Shown here piece by piece: positions 22,954 to 33,622 of a stretch of 64,000 bases of DNA; the stretch's first letter is position 1, and the number at the start of each line of letters is the position of its first letter. The notes beneath the pieces are model-generated. The model searched no databases and was not told the origin of the DNA. It was given only the letters and a program-made list of their open reading frames with translations. Position numbers and translations under genes: made by a program. This stretch comes from Beroe forskalii (lineage: Eukaryota > Ctenophora > Nuda > Beroida > Beroidae), in the NCBI GenBank assembly GCA_011033025.1, contig WFMF01000309.1, positions 124,001-188,000 of the forward strand. The letters run 5' to 3'.

Positions 22954-25900
22954 CACCCTGCGCACGTGGGGTGGACACCTTTGCTAGTACTTTGTGCGCA
23001 GGTAGCGACGAGTCGCCAATTAGAACAACGTTCCTGTTCGAAAAACGGCATAAGAGTCAAAATTTCTCTTAATACTTGCATGGAATCAATAGAGGAAAGT
23101 CTCAGCTATCCAGAGATATAAAGGATCATCTGGGAACTCCAATCACAACGTTCACAATGTCTCATTATGTACAAATATTGAAAACGTCGAGTTCCAATTG
23201 CGCGTGAACATTGATTGATTGACGAGCTTGTGAGGCCTAATTCAAAAAAAGAAGATGGACTTTCAGTGTGAATAGATTTATCTAGGCATTACAAAAACCC
23301 CATGTCGAAAGCTCAAAAATGTAGGAGCCTTAGGGATTGCCAGTCAATTGTTGGAAAAAAGCACACAGTTGTGCTATTTCGTGGGTGGACAAGCGTGGTG
23401 GACAACGCGCGCGCGCGATTTAAAACGCCAGACTCTTGGTGTGCCAAAATAGCGAGAGACCCTTGTTACCCACCGTCGTTAACAGTGATACCATTTCAGA
23501 TTTCCTGCAACTATGGCAACCGGCAGTGATTCGATAAGGAGCAACAAACTTATTCTTGTTTCAACAGTAGCACTGGTGACATTGACAATGAGTATAAAAT
23601 CGAAGTAGATGCTTTTTGTCAACTTCATTTTTAAGCTATGTTATCAATGACTACTAACAAGCTATCATATAATATGCACATCATCACTGGATGGTGATGC
23701 AGTGTACCTACTTAGATTTAGAATGTTATGTACACCCTTTAGTACATTAAACAGTGTGGCGGTACTTCAGTACAGCATTCATGTTTTTCACAAAACTCAA
23801 TAGCAGGGTTTTAATCTCGTGATTGTACACAACTAATTATGCGATGTAATTATGAAAACTGAAAAGTAACATTTTCAGGCAGGGGTGCCGATGAGCCAAT
23901 GGGACTTCAACAGCAACGCAGTGATGAAGGTACATTCAAGGCATTTCACATGAATAAGATTACGTACAGAGCAGGCTATAGGTACAATACACTCTATATA
24001 AGGTGAGCAAATGTATACAAGCATGCTGATCACATGGTTTTGTCCCGCATATGATAGGTATATACATCCATAGCAACCACACGAGTTCCCATAGCAACCG
24101 ACCTAAAATTGAAGATTTGTGGTATTTTTGACATTTAGATCTAGGCCACATTTTCTGTTTTGATTACTCATCATACAGGATAGATATTTCGATTTTCTGA
24201 AAAGTTTCAGTAGGTAATCATGACCATTCAACGCTGAATTTCGAGACCGATGAGCCAATGGGACTTCAACAGCAACGCGGTGATAAAGGTACATTCAAGG
24301 CATTTCACATGAATAAGATTACGTACAGAGCAGGCTATACAATACACTCTATATTAAGGTGAGCAAATGTATGCTGATCACATGGTTTTGTCCCGCATAT
24401 CGTAGGTATATAATATAGATCACATTATATACTATGTAAATATATGGACCAATTTCATGTGGGTAAACTGGTAGGAGATGGCAGAATGTCTGCATTTACA
24501 ATAATATACACGCTACACATTGCCGGTCGCATGATATTATCAGGTGATACATTTGAAGCAGTGGTGTGTAGTGTGTACGTCAAAAATGGATGTAATGAAA
24601 GAATGGAATTGATACAGGACATTTTACAGTACATGTTTCGGTGCACGTTGTAGCTTAGTACTTTAGTAGCAGTGCGCTGTTTCTGAGTCTCATGATAACT
24701 CATATTTCAAAAATTTTAATTCTTTCTGAGTTGACTCAATTATAAGCAGTTTAATGAAGCTCGAGTGATTTGAAAACTGCTTCTAATTGAGTCTACTCAG
24801 AAAGAACTAAAAATTTTGAAATATCTGTTTCGGTACTTCAATACAACATTCACGCTGCACACAAATCACAATAATATATTATTTTCCTCGTGATTGTATA
24901 CATGGATCACATCACAACTTGATCGTACAAACCTCTTAAACCCAATTTTTGTCGATTTGAACTTGAAAATCTGTCTTGAAATGAACCAATATCGGCCCCC
25001 TACTGACCCCTGATGAACCCCCACCGACCCCATGGTGAACCCCTACTGACCCCCATTTGTGCCATTTCTAACCAACTTTAACACTTAAAGAAAATTTAAG
25101 GGTACGAAATGAACAAAAGTGTTCGAAATCAATGTGAGATCAAAATGCAATATAATGTTGTGGTTTGTGTACAGCGTGAATGTTATGAAGTACTGAATCT
25201 GTAAAATGTACATCATGTTCATTGCATCGCCATCCATTGATGACGTACAGTTACACACTACACTCTTTTGAAGTCAGTACAACGATTGTACCATGTGACC
25301 AGCACTGTGTGTATAATTGTACACGCAGACATTCTGCCACCGCCTACCAGTTTACCAATATAGAATTGGTCCATATATTTACACCATGTATTATGTGATA
25401 TATCACAGGGTGTGAGGGTGCACCAAAAGTCTTGACCCCTTTTATTTTTTTGATCATTCGAAAAACACAGCCGATATTTCGATTCTGTAAAAATATTCTT
25501 TAAATATAACCAAAGAATGGCGAATTCTGAGATTTCTAGGTTGCTATGTCATCAATAGCAACCACAGGGGTTCCCATAGCAACCGACCTAAAAATTGAAG
25601 ATTTTTGGCATTCTTGACATTTAGATCTAAGCCACATTTTCTGTTTTGATAACCCATCATACAGGATAGATATTTCGATTTTGTGAAAAGTTTCAGTAAT
25701 CATGACCAGTCAACGCTGAATATCGAGATTTTCAGGTTGCTATGACTTTCATAGCAACCACACAATTTTCCATAGCAACCGAACTCAAAATGGAAAAATC
25801 TGGGTTTCTTTATTAGAAATAAAACTCGCTAATTGCCATTCATTTCAATGCTATTGTTGATAGAAAGGGTAGTAGACAATACAAAATGTTCAAATACAGT

Positions 25901-27345
25901 TAATCTCGCTCAATAGGGGTTCAATGCATGTTCGATGTAGTCTTCTTGGGTGGAATTTGGGACTTATTTAAGTGAAAATCCTTGAATTTTAAATCAGGTT
26001 GCTATGGAAACTCGTGTGTGTAGCAACCTGAAAATCTCGAAATTCAGCATTGAATGGTCATGATTACTGAAACGTTTCACAAAATAGAAATATCTATCCT
26101 GTAGTAATCAAAATAGAAAATGTGGCCTAGATCTATATGTCAAAAATACCAAAAATCTTCAATTTTAGGTCTGTTGCTATGGGAACTCGTGTGGTTGCTA
26201 TGGATGTATATACCTATGATATGCGGGACAAAACCATGTGATCAGCTTGCTTGTATATAGATATACATTTGCTCACCTTATATAGAGTGTATTGTACCTA
26301 TAGCCTGCTCTGTACGTAATCTTATTCATGTGAAATGCCTTGAATGTACCTTCATCACCGCGTTGCTGTTGAAGTCCCATTGGCTCATCGGCACCCCTGC
26401 CTGAAAATGTTACTTTTCATAATTAAATCGCATAATTAGTTGTGTACAATCACGAGATTAACACCCTGCTATTGAGTTTTGTGAAAAACATGAATGTTGT
26501 ACTGAAGTACCGCCACATTGTTTAATGTACTAAAGGGTGTAAATTACATTCTAAATCTAAGTAGGCACACTGCATCACCATCCAGTGATGACGTGTGCTG
26601 TATATGTGCATATTATATGATAACTTGTTAGTAGGCATTGATAACATAACTTAAAAATGAAATTGACAAAAAGCATCTACTTCGATTTTATACTCATTGT
26701 CAATGTCACCAGTACTACTGTTGAAACAAGAATAAGTTTGTTGCTCCTTATCGAATCACTGCCGGTTGCCACAGTTGCAGGAAATCTGAAATGGTATCAC
26801 TGTTAACGACGGTGGGGTGGACAAGGGTCTCTCGCTATTTTGGCAAACAGCAAACAAGAGTCTGGCGTTTTAAATCGCGCGCGCGCGTTGTCCACCCCAC
26901 GCTTGTCCACCCCACGAAATAGCACAACTGTGTGCTTTTTTCCAACAATTGACTGGCAATCCCTAAGGCTCCTACATTTTTTGAGCTATCGACATGGGGT
27001 TTTTTGTAATGCCTAGATAAATCTATTCTACACTGAAAGTCCATCTTCTTTTTTTGAATTAGGCCTCACAAGCTCGTCAATCAATCAATGTTCACGCGCA
27101 ATTGGAACTCGACGTTTTTCAACATTTGTACATAATGAGACATTGTGAACGTTGTGATTGGAGTTCCCAGATGATCCTTATATCTCTGGATAGCTGAGAC
27201 TTTCCTCTATTGATTCCATGCAAGTATTAAGAGAAATTTTGACTCTTTTGCCGTTTTTCGAACAGGAACGTTGTTCTAATTGGCGACTCGTCGCTACCTG
27301 CGCACAAAGTACTAGCAAAGGTGTCCACCCCACGTGCGCAGGGTG
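22954..27345. mobile_element. 4.4-kb long-inverted-repeat element with 5-bp target duplication
   Basis: Ends are caccctgcgcacgtggggtg and its exact inverse. The flanks carry the 5-bp duplication gtact (22949-22953 and 27346-27350). The left arm (about 22954-24246) matches the right arm (about 26030-27345) over some 1.3 kb. The middle contains further partial direct copies of arm sequence, for example 24246-24450 with 23885-24060 and 25549-25740 with 24068-24247. There is also a hairpin around 24707-24825. No transposase frame is visible. The CAC start with a 5-bp duplication loosely recalls Transib, but I do not assign it. Confidence 0.8.
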
Positions 27346-27483
27346 GTACTGTCCGCCGTGCATGCGCGCGCACGCACGCGCGCCATGCATTGCATATTGC
27401 TTGGGCAGCGCTACCTCGACCAAAATTGGTGATTCGCGTCCTAGAAAAAGTACAGCATCATATGATGTTTCCGCAAAATTGGA

Positions 27484-27548
27484 ACAAATTGGGTACAAAA
27501 ATGATGATAAAAATGATGATAAAAATGATGATAAAAATGATGATAAAA
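27484..27548. repeat. (aaaaatgatgat)n minisatellite, left of the ORF1-like gene
   Basis: Four to five 12-bp copies of a tgatgataaaaa unit. The same array resumes at 28804-28850 after the ORF1-like gene, so the gene sits inside a once-continuous minisatellite. It also lies beside ggaacaaattgggtacaaa, which is the complement of the unit of the array at 28896-29165. Confidence 0.75.
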
Positions 27549-27642
27549 TGATAACCATTTTACTTTCGCAACGTTTTTCATTGTGCTTGTTGATTAAGAT
27601 AACACGACCTGATAAGCACTGCCACCTTACCTGTGTTGTATA

Positions 27643-28470
27643 ATGGATTTCTCTGTTAACAAACTACACACATTCGAAGAAAAGATGAAAAGCATGTTCT
27701 TGACGGTGTTAAATGAAGCAAAGATCTCATCACTATCAGAACTCAACGAACCTGTATTGATGAAATTGAATAAGAGCTCTCTGGTGAATTCGATTATCAG
27801 TTTGGCAAATGTTTTTGAGGAGAATCACAGCATGTGCAAGTCTGCGTCAGAAAAGATAGATGAACTCAAATCTGAGCAAATTGAGTTGCAGAAAAAGCTC
27901 CTCAAACTTCAGAACGACCAGATGGACAGTGTTAAGACAACCGTGAAGTCTGAACTGAGTGATGGGTTGAAAAGTTGGTCAGACGTGGTTAAGAAGAATA
28001 CGACACAAGTGCACGATAGCCTTCTGAAAACGACGAAGAAATCGGTAAAACATGTAATTGAAAAGGTTAACGACGAGGAGCGGAGGTCAAACAACCTGAT
28101 GATATTTGGTCTCCCAGAACTTGATGGTGAGGACATAGGAGCCAAAGTTGATGAAGTTTATCACTCAATGAATGTGCGAGTGCCAGCGACGATCGACTGT
28201 TACAGACTCGGCAAGAAAGAAGAAGGAAAGATACGGCCAATCAGGCTCGAGTGTCAGAATCGTGGTGACGTGGAGTTTGCTCTGGTTCACAGCAAGCGAC
28301 TGAAAGACTCACAGAGGCACTCCAGAGTTTATCTTTCACCGGATCGAACTAAGGAGCAGAGACTAGAGCACGGTACACTGGTTAAAAAGATGAAGGACTT
28401 GATTAGCAGTAATCCATCAAAACACTACTTTATCAAAAACAATAAAGTGTGTTCAGCTGATAAGCCCTGA
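27643..28470 (+). CDS. LINE ORF1p-like protein (coiled coil plus RRM-like), probable retrocopy
   Basis: A single intact 275-residue open frame. The N-terminal half is charged and heptad-like (about residues 68-100, SEKIDELKSEQIELQKKLL), consistent with a coiled coil. Residues about 145-260 carry ERRSNNLMIFGLPE, then YRLGKKEEGKIRPIRLE, then VYLSPDRTKEQR. This is the order of the ORF1p/transposase-22 RNA-binding core found in L1-type elements and domesticated relatives. Downstream there is AATAAA at 28768-28773, then eight A residues at 28789-28796, and then the flanking minisatellite resumes. Together these suggest insertion of a polyadenylated RNA copy. No RT frame follows. It could be a LINE ORF1 alone or an expressed domesticated gene. 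Confidence 0.6.
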   Translation: MDFSVNKLHTFEEKMKSMFLTVLNEAKISSLSELNEPVLMKLNKSSLVNSIISLANVFEENHSMCKSASEKIDELKSEQIELQKKLLKLQNDQMDSVKTTVKSELSDGLKSWSDVVKKNTTQVHDSLLKTTKKSVKHVIEKVNDEERRSNNLMIFGLPELDGEDIGAKVDEVYHSMNVRVPATIDCYRLGKKEEGKIRPIRLECQNRGDVEFALVHSKRLKDSQRHSRVYLSPDRTKEQRLEHGTLVKKMKDLISSNPSKHYFIKNNKVCSADKP

Positions 28471-28767
28471 TGGCAGATAATGACTATCAGTGTGTATTAT
28501 GTGTTTGAATGTATAATGTAATATATCTGACATGTGTGTTGATTTTATTAATTTGCACGGTGTTTCATCCTGAACTATGGTGTTCTGCGAACTCCATTTT
28601 TAATAATATTCTTTCTTTTCACCCATTGGACGACAGAAGCATCTGGTGACTCATAATATTGCGATCTACTTTTAAATTATTTAGGTCACTTGGCATGTCG
28701 TCAAGATCATCATATAGCATTTTGTGTGCGCGTTTCTGTGTTTGCAAAATTGTATGTATAATGATTC

Positions 28768-28796
28768 AATAAAATTAGAATTGTTTTTAAAAAAAA
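28768..28796 (+). promoter_or_regulatory. Polyadenylation signal and residual poly(A) of the ORF1-like retrocopy
   Basis: AATAAA at 28768-28773 lies 15 bases before a run of eight A residues (28789-28796). The minisatellite unit restarts a few bases later. Confidence 0.55.
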
Positions 28797-28803
28797 TGTT
28801 TTA

Positions 28804-28850
28804 ATGATGATAAAAATGATGATAAAAATGATGATAAAAATGATGATATC
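28804..28850. repeat. (aaaaatgatgat)n minisatellite, right of the ORF1-like gene
   Basis: Four copies of the same unit and orientation as at 27484-27548. Best read as the other half of the array split by the retrocopy, or as an extended target duplication. Confidence 0.75.
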
Positions 28851-28895
28851 TGAGCGGAAAAAGCCAAGCCATCGTTCCATTTTAAGATTTTTTGG

Positions 28896-29165
28896 CACTT
28901 AGTACCCATTCTGTTCCAATTTACGGTATGTCAACATCTTGTACCCATTTTGTTCCAACTTTTAGTATTTCATCACTTTGTACCCATTTTGTTCCAATCT
29001 ACAGTATGTCATCACTTTATACCCATTTTGATCCAATCTACAGTATGTCATCACATTGTACCCATTCTGTTCCAATTTACGATGCGTCATCATTTTGTAC
29101 CCATTTTGTTCCAAATCAAAGTATGTCATCACTTTGTACCCATTTTGTTCCAATTTTGTTCCAAA
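28896..29165. repeat. Minisatellite of about 36 bp (tacccattttgttccaat)
   Basis: Seven to eight imperfect units of about 36 bp, each with tttgtacccattttgttcc followed by aatctacagtatgtcatca-like sequence. Open frames on both strands are repeat artefacts: they encode periodic peptides without domain character. Confidence 0.85.
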
Positions 29166-29219
29166 TGCGCGAAAACATTGACTCGACGAAAAACGCGACA
29201 GAGATTCGCAAATTATATT

Positions 29220-30290
29220 AGAGATCTGTAGATTCCTCTTAGTCAGATGAAGTTCTAAATAAATATAGATTCAAAACTTGCCCAAATTGTATAATTGTGA
29301 CATTTTGAAAAACAGGTTTAAGCATCACATTCTGACTGACTTTTCTCGTGTTCTGTGTTTCCGTTTCTGACTGACTTTTCTCGTGTTTCCGTACGGGAAA
29401 TAATTTCATTATAAAGCAATGAAATGAAACATTACAGTAGATATCTTCAATAAACTAATAAAAAAAGAATAAATTTCTCCATTTCCGGATGAAACAAACT
29501 TTCAAAACTTACTCAAAAAATAATTTTGACTTTTTTAAAACACAATAACAGGTTAAATAAGCATCAAAATTGTGACTAAAGGCGAGTTTCCGTATCGGAA
29601 ATATTATTATAGATGATGATATGAAACAATTGATACCTTTAAAAACTAAAACGACGAAAAAATTTCTCCATTTCCAGATGAACATTCCTATTTACTTATT
29701 TAATTTTGGTTCCGTCAATCTTTTTTTCCTCGATTCTAACTTCCAAATAAAGAATCTCTCTAATAATAGGTTCATGATAAACGTTGAAACATGCTCCAGG
29801 GCCCCTGTTCTATTCTGGTTTTTGTTGTCTTCACTTCTCTCATGGTGAGTAATTAGTCTGTTGATGGGGGTTGTCACATCATTTCCATGAGTACAACTTA
29901 CAGTAGCGTATTACTGTGGTGTCTCGACCTTTTGACGTGCGGCGTATTGACATGATGATACCCGTAGGTATTTCTTTGCGATAATAGAACACATAATCTA
30001 GATATCTGGAAGTTTCTAATGCGGGTCACACTCTAACATGTAGTTTCGGGAGATGGAATGTCGGGGGATGGAATGTCGAGGGGGGGGGGTCCAGTGTCCC
30101 TTTACCGTCAGAAAAACGAAACATACAACCATTTCGCAGCGCAATAGACGGTACAAGGTCATTCTTTTTATTATTTTCGCCAACTAACTATAAAGACATG
30201 GACTGATCAGGGTACAGCAATTCTGTACTGTGGTTAGTAGATAAGAATACTAACACCACGACATTTACCACCCGACAGGTACCGACATTA
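29220..30290. other. Non-coding interval upstream of the DSL-like gene copy A
   Basis: Contains ttctgactgacttttctcgtg twice (about 29324 and 29366) and other weak repeats. From about 30190 to 30245 there is an inverted copy of the repeat at 20565-20630. A first exon with signal peptide for the DSL-like gene is expected upstream of 30294, but I could not identify it. Confidence 0.4.
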
Positions 30291-30293
30291 CAG

Positions 30294-33200
30294 CAGAAGA
30301 ATATCTTGCGTATCAAAGTAGAGGAATTCTGGGTCGAAGTCCCCGGAGAAAGACCAGAGTCCTGTTCTTACAGGGATACATATTGCGAATATATTGTAGA
30401 TTTGGATACCATCATTTCAGAGATCGATATATTATACCTCGAAGATACACATACTATGTACAGACAATTTAAAACAGTAACTGGAAGCAATGCCAAAGAC
30501 TTAGAGGCAATTGGTTACTGGGAAGTAAACTTGTACGGCTCAGGTCGGGATCCCCCTCAACGTGCCCACTTAATAGAGAAAAGTGTTCAGTTTGCTCCAG
30601 GTAAGAACCTCCAGAGCAGTTTGACGGTTTTCCTAATAAGGGGTTATTTATAAAAGTAATAAGTTATTTATAAAAGTTATATTTAGTATATTTAGTCAGG
30701 TCAGTTAAGGTCAAAAAAGGGCCGTTAAACGACCGGTAACTTCCCAATCCCATGGGCACCGGGCGGTTACCGTCCGTTAATAACTGACCGATAAGTTACC
30801 GGACACCGACCGGTAACTGTAGGTGGGCGTGACCGTAAAACGCCCGTTAACCGACCGGTAACTATATTTATGACTTCCCAAAATTCCATCAGGAAACTCC
30901 GAACAGAAGCCGAGTTATTAAAGTTTATTTTTGTCCACTTTTTCGTGGTACACTCGGTATTTTATAATATCACCTGTGACATTTCTGGTCATAAATGTCT
31001 CTCAAAATACGATATAAGAAGAACGACCATGGCAGGAATATACGTATATACCCCTGTGACGCAAAATCTTTTCAATAACTTATATTAATATATTATACCG
31101 CTGGCCAGAAACGTCCCCCAATGTGCGATTCAGAAGAAAGATCTAGAAGAATGACCCTTTCTTTTCTTTCTGCAGGGGAATACAACTGTGGCTTTTCAGG
31201 ATATATGCGCCTTCCTCAACCCAGTGATCAGTGGAGCGGTAGCAGAAACATTGTCTGCTGGCCTGGTCGTGCTTCACTGTTGCTTTCGATAAAGACACAA
31301 CTAACATGCGACACAGGGAACTGTCCCTTTTGCTCACAGTACTACCAGAACATAAGTACATGTGACAAGCACTGCAGTAGCCCTGTTGAGGGCAAATACA
31401 CGTGTGAGGAGGGAGGGAAGAAATGCAGCTACAACTGGCAGGGAAAGGACTGCAACACCTGCTCCAAAGGGTACTTTGGGGAGCAGTGTCAAACACCTTG
31501 CTTTCCCACAGAAAACTATTACTGTAGCGAAACAGGGCAAAAGGTGTGTATTGACAAGATAAACAACCCAGAAAACCACTGCATTAAGGAGCCCCTGATT
31601 AACATCACTGCCTTGTTCATAGCAGCAATAACTGTAGCTGCAATACCGATACTACGGGTAATGGTTAAGTTGCTGCTTGGGATAATGGTCAAGTTACAGG
31701 GACCCAGAGCACTTGATGAGGAAGCAGGAGTAAAGCCAGAGGAGGAATCTTTGAGTGATGAGTGGTGGGAGGTGGATCAGGAAGAGGATTATTATGAGGA
31801 TTTTATAATGCAAAATATGGTGAGTTGAAATCACTGATAACGTAATTGTATTGAATATCTTGCCCAAAATAGGCCAGGCCCGCGCCACTTTGGCCCGCAC
31901 GCTTCACAGGGCCAGAACTTTTTTCACAGGGCCCTCTTTTTTCATCCAATGTTGACTTAAATACACAGAATGATCAGCTCGAGGAGACGAATCAAATGCA
32001 ATCATAGCTAAACTCTTCCGTTAAATCTCCTTTCAGAATCGTGGCCGGCCCATGTCTCAAATTAGCGTTTTCCAAATTATAAGAAGTGACTCCCCACTTT
32101 GACAAGGAGAATCATCACACCTTGTCAAATAATTAATTCATCATCATTCAGGATAGAAACCAAGCAGCTGCTATTACGGAACATGGGATTACACAGGACA
32201 CAGGAAAAAGTGATGATAATGAAAGGAGAATCGGAGGACGCCACAGAAAGGACACTGGTTTGATGTGGGACGCCGATGTGATTGTGCATGGTGAGTCCCT
32301 ACTGCTTTCATTTTAAAAGTGGGGAAAGGGGAATTTCATGACCGGAACCTCAAAGAATAACATTCATCTCGAGTAAATTTTTGTGTCTGGCAACTAGGGA
32401 ATATTCACTGCATATCAATAATTCTCCGGTTACGATATCAACATATCAGCAGTGCTTGGTGACGTCACATGGCCCGCGGATTTCTAGCATATTTAGAGCG
32501 TTTTTTAAAGAACAAATCATTCCCTGCACTCCACATTCAGGATAGAAACCAAGCAGCCGCTACTAAGGAACATGGGATTACACAGGACACAGGGAAAAGT
32601 GAGGAGATTGAGAGGAGAATCGGAGGAGGGCACAGCGAGGACACTGGTTTGATGCGGGACGCCGATGTGATTGTTCATGAGGTGAGTGTTACTGCGGCGC
32701 TTGTACTTTCAATATGAAAATTTCATGATCAGAACCTACAAGAATTACATTCATGATAAATTCTTGAGTACATCGTGTAAACATTACTGGGTACTAGGGA
32801 CAACTAGCATAGACCTGCGTATACTGATTATTCATTACACTTCATCGCCCAGAGAAGAGACCAAGTCGGCGGTATTGCGGAGGGTACGACACCTCAGGAA
32901 GTACGGGAAAGTGAGGAACAAGAGCGCAAGAAAGAGGGGAATGATGAGCACGAAAATGCAATACTGATACAGGATGAAGATGAAGACATTGATGAAGAAC
33001 AGGAAAAAGAGGAAGATGCTATTCTGATACAGGAAGAAGATGGAGACACGGATGAAGAACAGAAAAAAGAGGAAGATGGGGAATACATAAATGCTATACT
33101 GATAAAGGCTGAAGATGAAGACACGGATGAAGAACAGGAAAAAGAAGAAGATGGGGAATATATTAATGCTATACTGATACAAGAAGAATATGTAGACATT

Positions 33201-33389
33201 GTTGAAGAACAGGAAAAAGAGGAAGATGGGGAATACATAAATGCTATACTGATACAGGATGAAGATGAAGACACGGATGAAGAACAGGAAAAGGAAGAAG
33301 ATGGGGAATATATTAATGCTATAGTGATACAGGAAGAAGATGGAGACATTGATGAAGAACAGGAAAAGAGGAAGATGGGGAATACATAA
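30294..33389 (+). CDS. DSL-domain membrane protein (Notch-ligand-like), copy A
   Basis: Phase-consistent exons: 30294-30600, 31176-31819, 32152-32290, 32541-32681 and 32853-33389. Exon 30294-30600 (cag/cag tandem acceptor) encodes an extracellular N-terminal segment, probably MNNL-like. The next exon has six cysteines spaced as in a DSL domain (C-x9-C-x3-C-x9-C-x6-C-x8-C, with QYYQ and NWQGKDC), a partial EGF-like unit, one membrane helix (about NITALFIAAITVAAIPIL) and an acidic juxtamembrane DEWWEVDQEEDYYEDF. Exons 3 and 4 are 141-bp-type duplicates of each other (DRNQAAA...). The last exon encodes repeated DEDEDTDEEQEKEEDGEYIN units. Exon 3 here is 139 bp (two bases short at its donor), so including it shifts the frame; skipping it keeps frame. 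A one-base loss near 33366 ends the tail at 33387-33389. Known DSL proteins bind Notch at the cell surface; that role here is inference. Confidence 0.7.
31862..32110. repeat. Intronic repeat related to the 21896-22595 element
   Basis: This intron holds a diverged copy of the interior and right arm of the 700-bp element: gatcagctcg..gagacgaatc, then tctcaaatt..gcgttttccaaatta. It is present in the equivalent intron of copy B (53757-54010), so it predates the duplication. Confidence 0.65.
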
Positions 33390-33622
33390 ATGCTATACTG
33401 ATACAGGATGAAGATGAAGACCCAGATGAAGAACAGAAAAAAAGAGGAAGATGGGGAATATGCAAATGCTATACTGATACAGGAAGAAGATGGACACATT
33501 GATGAAGAACAGGAAAAAGAGGAAGATGGGGAATACAAAAATTCTATACTGAAACAGGATGAAGATGAAGACACGGATGAAGAACAGGATGATAAACTCT
33601 CACATCAACGAGGCACTATATA

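Noticed and set aside
27218..27643. 141-codon frame just upstream of the ORF1-like gene, and its minus-strand partner 27178-27558
   Set aside because: It covers the end of the 4.4-kb inverted-repeat element, a CpG-rich patch and the minisatellite. No family resemblance and a repetitive C-terminus.
28892..29231. Frames with periodic THFVPIYSMSS-like peptides on both strands
   Set aside because: Translation of the 36-bp minisatellite. No domain, and open on both strands.
32894..33574. 226-codon Ser/Cys-rich minus-strand frame, with similar ones at 54736-55342
   Set aside because: It is the antisense shadow of the acidic tail repeat of the DSL-like gene. The plus-strand reading is spliced in phase and has meaningful composition.
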